A stretch of DNA of 64,000 bases, from the NCBI RefSeq assembly GCF_000315485.1, contig NZ_JH992943.1, positions 81,594 to 145,593 on the forward strand, written 5' to 3'. A program made the position numbers and the translations under genes. This document shows positions 27,376-35,789 of this stretch, piece by piece. This DNA comes from Bacteroides oleiciplenus YIT 12058 (GTDB lineage Bacteria > Bacteroidota > Bacteroidia > Bacteroidales > Bacteroidaceae). The notes under the pieces were generated by a model, which saw only the letters and a program-made list of their open reading frames with translations, did not search any database and had not been told where the DNA came from. Within the stretch, counting starts at the first letter, position 1; every line of letters begins with the position of its first letter.

Positions 27376-28656
27376 ATGAAGACAATCTTAAAAGTAATGT
27401 TTCTGTTATGCGGTGCCGGACTTATTCCCTCCGCAGCCAAAGCGCAAGCGAAAGTAGTTATTGATGACGAAGCCCCCAACGGAATCGTCATGGTCACCCT
27501 CGACAAAGCAGGTGACGAAATCGTTCGCATCATGAACGAATCGCAGTTCAGATATATCCACGATCCACAGGCTCCCCGTTTCCTGCTGATGGATAAGAAA
27601 GGGAAGTTTGCCCTCGGTATAGGTGGATATGTACGCGCCACAGCCGAGTATGATTTCGGGGGCATTGTGGATAATATAGATTTTATCCCCGCCGACATCC
27701 CCAATTCCAGCAAAGTGAAAAATCAGTTCCAGATGGACGCACGCACTTCCACTATCTTCCTGAAACTGGTGGGCCACACCAAACTGCTGGGTGATTTTGT
27801 GGTATATACAGCGGGTAACTTCCGGGGCGGCGACAAAGCGTTCCAATTGCGCAATGCCTACATGTCGTTCCTTAACTTTACCGTAGGTTACACGTATGGC
27901 GGCTTCATGGACCTGGCAGCCTTGCCTTCCACCATCGACTACCAAGGACCTAACGGTGCCAGCTTCTACCGTGCCACCCAACTTGCTTACACGTACAAAG
28001 GCCTGAAGAATTGGCGTTTTCACGCTTCTATAGAAGTACCAAGCGTAGACGGCACTACCAACGACCAGCTTACAGTTGCCCAGCAACGCATGCCGGACTT
28101 CACAGCTTACGCCCAGTACGGCTGGGGAACAAACAGTCATCTCCGTGTAGGCGGCCTGGTACGTAGCATGACTTATACCAGCACACTCAGCGACAAAGCA
28201 TCCGACGTGACCGGATGGGGTGTACAGGCATCCACTTCTTTCAATCTTAGTAAGAAATGGGAAATTTTCGGGCAAGCCACTTACGGAAAAGGTATCGGAC
28301 AATATCTGAATGACATCAGCAACCTGAATGTGGACATTGTTCCCGACCCGGAAAAAGAGGGTAAGATGCAGGCATTACCCATGTTGGGATGGTTTGCCGG
28401 AGCACAATATAACATCTGCCCGAAGGTGTTCGTATCCGGAACTTACAGTATGTCACGGCTTTATTCTGAGAATGGTTATCCTAACGACCAACCAAGCAGC
28501 TACCGTTACGGACAGTATCTTGTAGCGAATGTATTTTGGAATGTAACTCCCAATATGCAGGTAGGGGCGGAATACTTACGTGGCTGGCGCACGGATTTCA
28601 GTAACTCTACGCATCATGCCAACCGAATGAATCTGTTGGTGCAGTATTCGTTCTAA
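27376..28656 (+). CDS. DcaP-like outer-membrane porin
   Basis: This is a 426-residue porin with a signal peptide ending at AKAQ. A short N-terminal stretch is followed by a beta-barrel that starts near GKFALGIGGYVRATAEYDF and ends with the outer-membrane signature LLVQYSF. The barrel pattern (QFQMDARTSTIFLKLVGH, LRNAYMSFLNFTVGYTYGGFMD) is that of DcaP/phosphate-selective-porin-like trimeric porins for anionic small molecules. It lies 90 nt after the CxxCH lipoprotein and could be co-transcribed with it. A strong hairpin follows. Confidence 0.8.
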   Translation: MKTILKVMFLLCGAGLIPSAAKAQAKVVIDDEAPNGIVMVTLDKAGDEIVRIMNESQFRYIHDPQAPRFLLMDKKGKFALGIGGYVRATAEYDFGGIVDNIDFIPADIPNSSKVKNQFQMDARTSTIFLKLVGHTKLLGDFVVYTAGNFRGGDKAFQLRNAYMSFLNFTVGYTYGGFMDLAALPSTIDYQGPNGASFYRATQLAYTYKGLKNWRFHASIEVPSVDGTTNDQLTVAQQRMPDFTAYAQYGWGTNSHLRVGGLVRSMTYTSTLSDKASDVTGWGVQASTSFNLSKKWEIFGQATYGKGIGQYLNDISNLNVDIVPDPEKEGKMQALPMLGWFAGAQYNICPKVFVSGTYSMSRLYSENGYPNDQPSSYRYGQYLVANVFWNVTPNMQVGAEYLRGWRTDFSNSTHHANRMNLLVQYSF

Positions 28657-28689
28657 GATAAAGTATTGATTAAAATAGCAAAAGAAACA

Positions 28690-28742
28690 AGAATGGTGCA
28701 AATCATCTAATAGTATAGTTACTAAGAGATTTGCACCATTCT
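28690..28742. terminator. Bidirectional terminator hairpin
   Basis: AGAATGGTGCAAATC (28690-28704) pairs perfectly with GATTTGCACCATTCT (28728-28742). The right arm is followed by TTTGTCTTTCTTTT on the + strand. It lies between the convergent porin and toxin-antitoxin genes. Confidence 0.85.
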
Positions 28743-28760
28743 TTTGTCTTTCTTTTCTCT

Positions 28761-29066
28761 TTAAACACTCAATGTTTGGGGATTCCGACGAACATCCCAT
28801 ACTGCGGCAATTTCCACAGTTTGAGTTTCTTCGAGCACCCTATAGATTAGTTTATAATTGTGCACAACAAGGGAACGATAAACCTCTACCTGATCTTCTA
28901 AAGATGATTCCAAAGGACCACCGTAAGGGTTCTTAGCTAAAAAAGCTGCCCCCTCAGTCATTTTCCTATAAATACTAAGAGCATCTTTTTTATCTTTTTG
29001 TGCCAGAAATTCATAGCAATTATCAGCATGGATGGTTGCTATAGGTAACCATTTCAACTTCATCAA
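28761..29066 (-). CDS. RelE/ParE-family toxin
   Basis: This 101-residue protein has the RelE/ParE pattern: an N-terminal strand, two helices (ADNCYEFLAQKDKKDALSIYRKM), then SLVVHNYKLIYRVLEE and a final strand with VWDVRRNP. Members cleave mRNA at the ribosome or inhibit gyrase; which applies cannot be seen. Its ATG overlaps the stop of the upstream gene by 4 nt, the usual coupling of antitoxin-toxin pairs. Confidence 0.8.
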   Translation of the reverse strand: MMKLKWLPIATIHADNCYEFLAQKDKKDALSIYRKMTEGAAFLAKNPYGGPLESSLEDQVEVYRSLVVHNYKLIYRVLEETQTVEIAAVWDVRRNPQTLSV

Positions 29067-29380
29067 TGCAGGAATTTACGTCGCATCATTTCCTCATTAC
29101 TTATACCCAGTCCTAAACGAGATTCTTCCCGCGACTTCCTCAGCTCCTCCTTCAGCTCCTCCACCGTAAACTGACAGGGAGCATTCCGGTAATCATATTC
29201 TTCCTCCTCCTGCATCAGGCGCAAGGCATAGTCCCGTATTTCCTGTACGATTCTTGGATTCTCAATCTGCATTACAAACTGCACAGTTTCCACTTTCAGG
29301 CTATTTAAATCAAGTCCATAAGCTGCAGCAGGTTCATTCACCGTTTGCTCTTGCTCTTCGGAATCAGGATATTTTTTCAT
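29063..29380 (-). CDS. Putative antitoxin of the RelE/ParE pair
   Basis: This 105-residue protein is acidic and helical (TVEELKEELRKSREESRLGL, ALRLMQEEEEYDY), with a basic end SNEEMMRRKF. It precedes the toxin with a 4-nt overlap, which is the main support. The start at 29380 is preferred over a longer frame to 29434, because an AGGAG-like ribosome-binding site (AAAGGAGCG on the - strand) sits just before it. No clear DNA-binding domain is seen, so the antitoxin class is unknown. Confidence 0.7.
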   Translation of the reverse strand: MKKYPDSEEQEQTVNEPAAAYGLDLNSLKVETVQFVMQIENPRIVQEIRDYALRLMQEEEEYDYRNAPCQFTVEELKEELRKSREESRLGLGISNEEMMRRKFLH

Positions 29381-29498
29381 AATCGCTCCTTTCTTTGATA
29401 TTCTAACAACAAAAGTACATAATATTATCCGCAAAAGTTCTTCGTTTCCCTTAAAAGTTTTCTTGAAAAGAAATATCCGGGATATACTTTATGACAAA

Positions 29499-29529
29499 GC
29501 CGCCCCAAGTATAATATACCTGAAGCGGC
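29499..29529 (-). terminator. Terminator of the FadL-family gene
   Basis: On the - strand GCCGCTTCAGGTATA pairs with TATACTTGGGGCGGC, 15 bp including G-U pairs with a one-base loop, followed by TTTGTC. It lies just downstream of the FadL-family stop codon. Confidence 0.7.
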
Positions 29530-29557
29530 CCTACATATATAATAAGTAATTATGAAA

Positions 29558-30889
29558 TCAGAAACTGTAATCGATGCTAAGACCGAACACCTTGTTAGTA
29601 CGGCTATATACATTCGTACCGCTCAATCCGGTGCCATTATAATTCTGAGAAGTTTTCGTATAATCTTCATAGGTTGTCCACATATAGCCCACATTCAGAT
29701 TCGCTTTTTCACTCAACTTCAACTTTGCTCCAAAGCCCAAAGTATAAGAATCGCAAGAGAAGCTGGTGTCGCTCTGATAGTCGTTAGACAATCCATAGTC
29801 TGTAATCTGACCACCGAAACTCACAGTCAGACGCTTGATTACATCCCATTCAATACCTGCCAGATACTCGTTTGTTCCCTTCGTCAGATGCTTCTGCTTG
29901 CCGCCGGCCATTCCCGCACTCTTATCATCAAAGAAGTGATACTCTACAGATGCACGCAACACCGGAAGAAATTCATAAGCAGCAGCTACAGATAGCATGG
30001 AAGGTATATCATTGGGAGTATTCACACCATGTTTGTAATCCGCCAATTCACTTTCAGCAGCACCAATCATACGAAGCGAGTTCTCTTTAGTGGAATTTTC
30101 AATATTCAGGCTAGTCTTGAACTCATATTTTGCACCAATGTTCAGCTTGCCCAACTTGGCATCCAAGCCGATAACCGGAGTAAATCCCCATCCGGTCTGG
30201 TCACAATCCAAGTCTATACCGATAAGTTCCGTGCCAACAGGAATCGTTCCTCCGGCAGGAGAAGGCAAATCTACAGCAGCACTGGCCTTCAATGCACCCT
30301 GGTAGCCACCAGTGAAGTAGTTCATGCGGCCACCCGCAAAAGCAGAAAGCCAGTCCGTTACCTTATAAGTCAAGCCCAACTGTACAGAGTAAATGTACTG
30401 TTTGCCATCCATGTAGCTTTTCAACGAATAGGCATTGCTCGGAATTTTTTGGGCTCCCAATCCGCCTATCACCATAGCATCGAACATGGGAAGACCGTCG
30501 TCAAACGAGGCCTTTCCCCCACCACCAGTAATGCCGAAAAAGCCGGAAAGTGTCCAGTCGCCCATCTTATAAGCAGCAAACAAACTGGGAATGACAGGCG
30601 CAGATGCCTTACCCTCATAATACTTATTCAGCCCCAAACCTTCGCATGAAGCATCAATATTTCTTGTTTGGAAAGCACTCTGAATACTCAAAGACATATG
30701 AAAACCGTCATTCGGCAAAAAGGCTAAACCTGCCGGATTAGACAATGCACCGTCTATTTCAGTTGTAGCACCACGAGATAACATACGGAGAAAAGCGGCA
30801 TGCTGATTTGTATTTGTCAGCAGTCCTCCTGCAAAAGTTGAAGTTGAAACGATTAGCATCATAAAGCTAATCAAGCTAATTTTTCTCAT
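29558..30889 (-). CDS. FadL/OmpP1-family outer-membrane transport protein
   Basis: This is a 443-residue outer-membrane barrel for hydrophobic compounds. A signal peptide ends at TFAGG. The FadL hallmark N-terminus is clear: TNTNQHAAFLRMLSRGATTEIDGALSNPAGLAFL, including the NPAG motif. The C-terminus ends with Phe (LSIDYSF). A - strand TACCTTTG box at 30925-30918 is the likely -7 element, about 35 nt before the start. It stands alone between the toxin-antitoxin pair and the long inverted repeat. Confidence 0.9.
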   Translation of the reverse strand: MRKISLISFMMLIVSTSTFAGGLLTNTNQHAAFLRMLSRGATTEIDGALSNPAGLAFLPNDGFHMSLSIQSAFQTRNIDASCEGLGLNKYYEGKASAPVIPSLFAAYKMGDWTLSGFFGITGGGGKASFDDGLPMFDAMVIGGLGAQKIPSNAYSLKSYMDGKQYIYSVQLGLTYKVTDWLSAFAGGRMNYFTGGYQGALKASAAVDLPSPAGGTIPVGTELIGIDLDCDQTGWGFTPVIGLDAKLGKLNIGAKYEFKTSLNIENSTKENSLRMIGAAESELADYKHGVNTPNDIPSMLSVAAAYEFLPVLRASVEYHFFDDKSAGMAGGKQKHLTKGTNEYLAGIEWDVIKRLTVSFGGQITDYGLSNDYQSDTSFSCDSYTLGFGAKLKLSEKANLNVGYMWTTYEDYTKTSQNYNGTGLSGTNVYSRTNKVFGLSIDYSF

Positions 30890-30925
30890 CTAAATATTTT
30901 TTAATTGTTAGCGGGCGCAAAGGTA

Positions 30926-31117
30926 CAATAATATTGCACATCAGAAAGTATTTTGTGCAGAAAGATGCATTACAGGCAAAATTTAATTGAAAAAAGAAAC
31001 AGTTTCTAATGAAACGAATAAAGAAAAGACATGGGTGATGTATAACAGAACCGGAAAGAGATAATCTCGTAATCATAAACAACGAATCATAATCTCGCAA
31101 CCAACTAATCTCAAACA
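30926..31117. other. Gene-free, AT-rich intergenic DNA
   Basis: This is the left part of the 566-base gap between the FadL-family gene and ldhA. It has no credible gene. ATAATCTCG occurs twice (near 31061 and 31090), and AACTAATCTC occurs at about 31103, leading into the long inverted repeat that starts at 31118. Confidence 0.5.
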
Positions 31118-31319
31118 TGCAAGAAACTAATCTCTGCGCTGCGATGAACTAATATTTTCCTTGCATCTAATTATTCATACATCAATTGTGTTTGTTTCTT
31201 ACAATAGATATATTTGTTTCTTACAATAACTGTTGTAAGAAACTTTAATAGTTATAGTATGAATAATTAGATGCAAGGAAAATATTAGTTCATCGCAGCG
31301 CAGAGATTAGTTTCTTGCA
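31118..31319. repeat. 63-bp perfect inverted repeat flanking a 76-nt segment
   Basis: Left arm 31118-31180 and right arm 31257-31319 are exact reverse complements over 63 bp. The 76-nt centre holds two identical copies of TTTGTTTCTTACAATA (31191-31206 and 31213-31228). It also holds a nested hairpin, GTTTCTTACAA (31216-31226) with TTGTAAGAAAC (31233-31243). The centre carries a promoter-like sequence in one orientation only. The element could be an invertible promoter switch, a MITE-like element or a large regulatory hairpin. No invertase gene is in the window. Confidence 0.85.
31186..31216 (+). promoter_or_regulatory. Promoter inside the inverted repeat, pointing to ldhA
   Basis: TTG (31186-31188), 20 nt, then TATATTTG (31209-31216) gives an exact Bacteroides -33/-7 arrangement on the + strand. 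The reverse strand of the central segment has no TAnnTTTG. Transcription would cross the right arm before reaching ldhA about 235 nt on. Confidence 0.6.
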
Positions 31320-31455
31320 AGGACAGAATTAGTCTGCCACAAGTGTGGAATTGGCAGGGTAAGACTATCCGTCCCCCCCTGCACCTTCTGAACCTTATCA
31401 TTCACACACGTGTTATTTATACTATATATACTAAATTCTAAAAACTTCAGAAATC

Positions 31456-32457
31456 ATGGCATACACAATTGCTTTTTTCGGCACCAAGCCCTATGACGAG
31501 GCTTCGTTCAATGAGAAGAATAAAGAGTACGATTTTGAACTCCGTTATTATAAAGGACACCTGAACAAACACAACGTGATACTGACACAGGGTGTGGATG
31601 CCGTCTGCATATTCGTAAATGACACGGCAGACGCGGACGTGCTGCGTATGATGGCCGATAACGGCGTAAAATTACTGGCATTGCGTTGTGCCGGATACAA
31701 CAATGTAGACTTGAAAGCAGCAGCCGAATGTGGCATCACGGTGGTACGTGTCCCCGCCTACTCGCCCTATGCCGTAGCTGAATATACCGTTGCCCTCATG
31801 CTTTCGCTAAATCGTAAAATTCCTCGTGCCACTTGGCGCACCCGTGACGGTAATTTCTCCCTTCATGGATTGCTCGGCTTCGACATGTACGGAAAAACAG
31901 TCGGCATCATCGGCACCGGAAAGATTGCAAAGAAACTCATCATGATTCTGCGCGGCTTCGGAATGAATATTCTGGCTTACGACTTATATCCAGACTATAA
32001 CTTTGCCCGCGAACACCAGGTAGTATATACCACACTGGACGAACTTTACCACAGTTCGGACATCATTTCCCTGCACTGCCCCCTCACCGAGCAGACCAAA
32101 TATCTCATCAACGACTACTCCATCAGCAAGATGAAGGACGGCGTAATGATTATAAATACCGGACGTGGACAACTGATACACACCAATGCCCTGATAGAAG
32201 GCTTGAAAAACAAGAAAATCGGTTCCGCCGGACTGGATGTGTATGAAGAGGAAAGTGAATACTTCTACGAAGATCAGTCGGACCACATCATCGATGACGA
32301 CGTACTGGCACGCCTGCTTTCGTTCAATAATGTCATTGTAACTTCCCATCAAGCATTCTTCACCCGGGAAGCATTAGGAAACATTGCTTCGACTACATTG
32401 CAGAACATCCGGGAGTTTGCAAGTGGAAAAGCTTTGGAGAATGAAGTAAAAATATAG
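31456..32457 (+). CDS. ldhA: D-lactate dehydrogenase (D-2-hydroxyacid dehydrogenase)
   Basis: It reduces pyruvate to D-lactate with NADH in fermentation. The Rossmann motif GTGKIA occupies 153-158, and RCAGYNNVDLKAA, INTGRGQLI and the catalytic His298 in TSHQAFFT are all as in D-LDH. Length (333 aa) is normal. Its leader is unusually long and carries the 63-bp inverted repeat, so expression may depend on that structure. A weak hairpin (32491-32503/32517-32530) follows the gene. Confidence 0.92.
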   Translation: MAYTIAFFGTKPYDEASFNEKNKEYDFELRYYKGHLNKHNVILTQGVDAVCIFVNDTADADVLRMMADNGVKLLALRCAGYNNVDLKAAAECGITVVRVPAYSPYAVAEYTVALMLSLNRKIPRATWRTRDGNFSLHGLLGFDMYGKTVGIIGTGKIAKKLIMILRGFGMNILAYDLYPDYNFAREHQVVYTTLDELYHSSDIISLHCPLTEQTKYLINDYSISKMKDGVMIINTGRGQLIHTNALIEGLKNKKIGSAGLDVYEEESEYFYEDQSDHIIDDDVLARLLSFNNVIVTSHQAFFTREALGNIASTTLQNIREFASGKALENEVKI

Positions 32458-32568
32458 AATTAACAATTCTGTATAAGTAATAAATAAACAGTAACATCTG
32501 GTTATAAACTTTTTCACAACCAGTTTGTTACCTATACATATCAACCATTTAAAAGAAAGGAATAAATT

Positions 32569-33273
32569 ATGAAAAAAGTAATAGACAAAGCAGAAAGCCG
32601 TGGACGTGCTCTATATGACTGGCTCGACAGCCACCATACTTTCAGCTTCGACACATACTATAACCCACGCCGTATGAACTTCGGCGCCTTGCGTGTGCTG
32701 AACGATGACCGCGTAGCTCCGGGCAAAGGTTTCGGCACCCATCCTCATAAAAATATGGAAATCATTTCCATCCCGTTGAAAGGAAAGCTGAAACATGGCG
32801 ACAGCCAGAAGAACAGTCGTACCATCACTGTGGGCGACATACAGACCATGAGTGCAGGCACCGGTATTTACCACAGCGAAATGAACGGCAGCGATACCGA
32901 ACCGGTAGACTTCCTGCAAATCTGGGTAATGCCGGAGAAGCTGAATACAGCACCTGCTTATCAAGACTATGACATCCGCCCATTGCTACGCAAGAATGAA
33001 ATGACGCTGATTGTTTCGCCGGACGGTGATGCTCCTGCCAAAATGCTGCAGCAAGCATGGTTCTCTATCGGTGAAATAGAGGCTGGAAAGAAGATAGGCT
33101 ACCACATGCACCAGTCTCACGCAGGTGTGTACATCTTCGTCATCGAAGGTGAAGTGAAAGTAGACGACACCGTACTATCACGCCGTGACGGCATGGGCGT
33201 ATACGACACCAATAGCTTTGAGTTGGAGACGCTGAAAGACTCGCACATTCTGCTGATAGAAGTGCCGATGTAA
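32569..33273 (+). CDS. Pirin-family bicupin protein (YhhW type)
   Basis: This 234-residue bicupin matches the YhhW/pirin family, some members of which have quercetinase activity. The metal site is in the first cupin: GFGTHPHKNMEII with His58 and His60, and GTGIYHSEMN with a further His and Glu. The second cupin (GYHMHQSHAGVYIFVIEG) is less conserved in this family. A clear Shine-Dalgarno-like AAAGGAA precedes the ATG. The physiological substrate is unknown. Confidence 0.88.
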   Translation: MKKVIDKAESRGRALYDWLDSHHTFSFDTYYNPRRMNFGALRVLNDDRVAPGKGFGTHPHKNMEIISIPLKGKLKHGDSQKNSRTITVGDIQTMSAGTGIYHSEMNGSDTEPVDFLQIWVMPEKLNTAPAYQDYDIRPLLRKNEMTLIVSPDGDAPAKMLQQAWFSIGEIEAGKKIGYHMHQSHAGVYIFVIEGEVKVDDTVLSRRDGMGVYDTNSFELETLKDSHILLIEVPM

Positions 33274-33354
33274 GTCTTTTAGATAAAAATAACAGCTAAA
33301 AGCCAAGGTTTGTGTAGTGTTTTTCGTAATATTGCGCTATAATTAAACCTGTGC

Positions 33355-34086
33355 ATGAAACTTGATTACATTTACCATAGCGGCTTCGCGATTGAAGCGG
33401 ACGGAGTGACGGTCATTATCGATTACTATAAAGATTCCTCTGAAACGGAATATAATAAAGGTATCGTCCATGACTATCTGCTGGGAAAACCGGGAGAACT
33501 ATATGTGCTCTCTTCCCACTTTCACCCCGACCACTTTAATCGCGAAGTTCTTTTATGGAAGGCCGAACGCCCGGACATTCACTACATCTTCTCCAAAGAC
33601 ATCCTGAAACACCGCCGCGCCGCGCGTGAGGATGCCACTTATATTAATAAAGGTGATGTGTACGAAGACCAGAATATCCGTATTGAAGCATTCGGTTCCA
33701 CGGATGTGGGAATCTCGTTGCTGATTGACCTGCAAGGCGTACGGCTGTTTCATGCCGGAGACTTGAACAACTGGCATTGGAGCGAAGAGTCCACCCCGCA
33801 GGAAATCCGGAAAGCGGAAGGCGACTTCCTTGCCGAGGTGAAATGCCTCCAACAGGCCGCCCCTTCGGTAGACGTAGCCATGTTTCCTGTGGACAACCGC
33901 ATCGGAAAAGATTATATGAGAGGTGCGGAACAATTCGTGGAACGGATAAAAACCGCTATATTTGTACCTATGCATTTCAGCGAGGAATACCAGGGCGGGA
34001 ATGCTTTCCGGATATTTGCCGAAAGCAAAGGTTGCCGTTTCTTGTCCATAACCCACAGGGGCGAAAGTTTCGATATAACTCAATAA
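33355..34086 (+). CDS. Metallo-beta-lactamase-fold hydrolase
   Basis: This 243-residue protein has the metal-binding HxHxDH motif, His55-Phe-His57-Pro-Asp59-His60, a later metal ligand in LFHAGDLNNWHW and a terminal PMHFSEEY. It belongs to the UlaG-like/MBL-fold group; the substrate cannot be deduced. It lies 81 nt after the pirin gene and 12 nt before the DUF4468-type gene, so it may share a transcript with the latter. Confidence 0.8.
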   Translation: MKLDYIYHSGFAIEADGVTVIIDYYKDSSETEYNKGIVHDYLLGKPGELYVLSSHFHPDHFNREVLLWKAERPDIHYIFSKDILKHRRAAREDATYINKGDVYEDQNIRIEAFGSTDVGISLLIDLQGVRLFHAGDLNNWHWSEESTPQEIRKAEGDFLAEVKCLQQAAPSVDVAMFPVDNRIGKDYMRGAEQFVERIKTAIFVPMHFSEEYQGGNAFRIFAESKGCRFLSITHRGESFDITQ

Positions 34087-34098
34087 AACATACCTATT

Positions 34099-35226
34099 AT
34101 GAAAAATTTGACACAATTTCTTTTAGTACTGTTATGCGTCTGTCTGCCGGCTACCGTGTTTGCGGACCAGAATAAAGACAAAGATGACGACAGCAAGTAT
34201 CTGGCGGGTGCAGTGCCCGAAGTAGACGGGAAAGTAGTATTCACCAAAGAATTCAGTATTCCCGGCATGTCTCAGGAAGAAATCTTCAAACGCATGCAGA
34301 ACTGGATGGAAGCACGGTTGAAAAAGAATGAAAACACCAGTCGTGTAGTCTATACCAACCTCGAAGAAGGACAAATTGTAGGTACAGGCGATGAATGGAT
34401 TGTATTCAGTTCAAGTGCACTCTCACTGGACCGTACAAAAATTCTCTATCAGATTTCCGTGGTTTGTGCACCCGAAAAGTGTACAATGGAAGTAGAAAAA
34501 ATCCGCTACAACTACCGTGAAGGAAAAGAAAAATATACGGCGGAAGAATGGATTGTAGACAAGTATGCACTAAACAAAGCTAAAACCAAATTAGTGCGCG
34601 GCCTTGCCAAATGGCGCAGAAAAACAGTTGACTTTGTAGATGATCTTGCTACGGGGGCAGCCGAAGCCCTGAGTGCTTCCACCGCTAAGAAAGCAACTGA
34701 GGCAGTTCAAGCGGAAGAGAAGAAAGAGGAAAAGAGTGTTATCAACTCTGGTCCGATAGTAATTGCACCTAAAACAGCAGTTGAAGTGAAAGCTCCGGCA
34801 GAAACGACAAAAACAACAGTGATTCCTGCCACCCCACTTACTCCTGCCACTCCTGCCGCTTCAAACGCAGTGTCTGGTTACAAGGAAGTAGCTCCCGACC
34901 AATTACCGACTAATGCCATCCAGATGGGTGCAGGCAAGTTAGTACTCGTAATCGGCTCGGATGCATTCAACATGACCATGATGACGGCTAATGCCGGTGG
35001 TTCATTAGGTAAATCATCTGGTAAACCCGTTATATTCAGCTTCCTCTCTCCTGATCAGCCTTACGAACAAATGGAGAAAGCCGAAACTTATACCGTGCGC
35101 TTCTATCCGGCCAATCAGACAGAACCGTCTGTTGTTCTTGAATGTAAGAAGATGCCTTCACAAGCTCCTATGGATGGTCAGCCACGCATGTATGTGGGTG
35201 AGATTGTGAAAGCATTCGTAAAATAG
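34099..35226 (+). CDS. DUF4468-type exported protein
   Basis: This 375-residue protein has a signal peptide ending at VFADQ. Residues of about 35-165 (VVFTKEFSIPGMSQEEIFKRMQNW, EWIVFSSSALSLDRTKILYQ) match the DUF4468/TBP-like fold common in Bacteroides. A Lys/Glu/Ala- and then Pro/Thr-rich linker (about 195-255) leads to a C-terminal beta-rich segment (GKLVLVIGSDAFNMTMM). The function is unknown. It is followed by a repeat-rich hairpin. Confidence 0.75.
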   Translation: MKNLTQFLLVLLCVCLPATVFADQNKDKDDDSKYLAGAVPEVDGKVVFTKEFSIPGMSQEEIFKRMQNWMEARLKKNENTSRVVYTNLEEGQIVGTGDEWIVFSSSALSLDRTKILYQISVVCAPEKCTMEVEKIRYNYREGKEKYTAEEWIVDKYALNKAKTKLVRGLAKWRRKTVDFVDDLATGAAEALSASTAKKATEAVQAEEKKEEKSVINSGPIVIAPKTAVEVKAPAETTKTTVIPATPLTPATPAASNAVSGYKEVAPDQLPTNAIQMGAGKLVLVIGSDAFNMTMMTANAGGSLGKSSGKPVIFSFLSPDQPYEQMEKAETYTVRFYPANQTEPSVVLECKKMPSQAPMDGQPRMYVGEIVKAFVK

Positions 35227-35234
35227 TGATTAAT

Positions 35235-35303
35235 GGTTAGTGATTAGTGATTAATTACTATGCAGCATAAAGGCGCAGTTCAATTAATCACTAATCACTA
35301 ATC
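35235..35303. repeat. Hairpin built of TTAGTGA-type repeats
   Basis: Left arm 35235-35256, built from tandem TTAGTGA units, pairs with right arm 35282-35303 with one mismatch over 22 bp. Further degenerate ATCACTA units continue to about 35335. It looks like a low-complexity palindromic repeat acting as a terminator. The units are too short, and the spacing too regular, for a CRISPR array. Confidence 0.6.
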
Positions 35304-35341
35304 ACCAATCACTGACCACTAACCACTAATCACTAAATTAC

Positions 35342-35719
35342 ATGGAAATAAAAAGTAAATTTGACCACTTCAATATCAATGTCACTGACTTGGAACGCAG
35401 CATTGCTTTCTATGAAAAGGCATTGGGACTGAAAGAACATCATCGCAAAGAAGCCTCAGACGGTTCTTTTACGCTGGTTTATCTGACGGACGGCAGCACA
35501 GGTTTCCTACTGGAGCTGACATGCCTCAAAGAGCATCCGCAAGCTTATGAACTCGGAGAGAACGAAAGCCATCTATGCTTTCGCGTAGCAGGTGATTATG
35601 ATGCTATCCACCAATATCACAAAGAGATGGGATGGGTATGTTTCGAAAACACATCTATGGGATTATACTTCATTCACGACCCGGATGATTACTGGATTGA
35701 AGTTCTTCCGGCAAAATAG
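35342..35719 (+). CDS. VOC-family (glyoxalase I-like) protein
   Basis: This is a 125-residue single-module vicinal-oxygen-chelate protein: FDHFNINVTDLERSIAFYEKALGL opens the first beta-alpha-beta-beta-beta unit and LYFIHDPDDYWIEVLP closes the second. Metal ligands expected of glyoxalase I are present (His9 near the N-terminus, Glu in LLELT, His in SHLCF, terminal Glu in WIEV). A lactoylglutathione-lyase-like detoxification role is possible; other VOC activities cannot be excluded. Confidence 0.85.
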   Translation: MEIKSKFDHFNINVTDLERSIAFYEKALGLKEHHRKEASDGSFTLVYLTDGSTGFLLELTCLKEHPQAYELGENESHLCFRVAGDYDAIHQYHKEMGWVCFENTSMGLYFIHDPDDYWIEVLPAK

Positions 35720-35727
35720 GAATAAAA

Positions 35728-35787
35728 AGTGATAGGGCGATAAAGTGACGGGCATACATCCCTTTACCACTCTATCACCCTATCACT
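35728..35787. terminator. Bidirectional terminator hairpin
   Basis: AGTGATAGGGCGATA (35728-35742) pairs with TATCACCCTATCACT (35773-35787) with one mismatch. The outer side has CTTTATTTA on the + strand and TTTTTATT on the - strand. It separates the convergent VOC and small basic-protein genes. Confidence 0.7.
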
Positions 35788-35789
35788 CT

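Noticed and set aside
30029..30649. 206-codon + strand open frame
   Set aside because: It is antisense to the FadL-family gene, with no ribosome-binding site or recognisable domain.
35227..35340. Short regular repeats resembling a CRISPR array
   Set aside because: Units are 7-8 bases, partly inverted and without unique spacers; they form one hairpin, and no cas gene is present.
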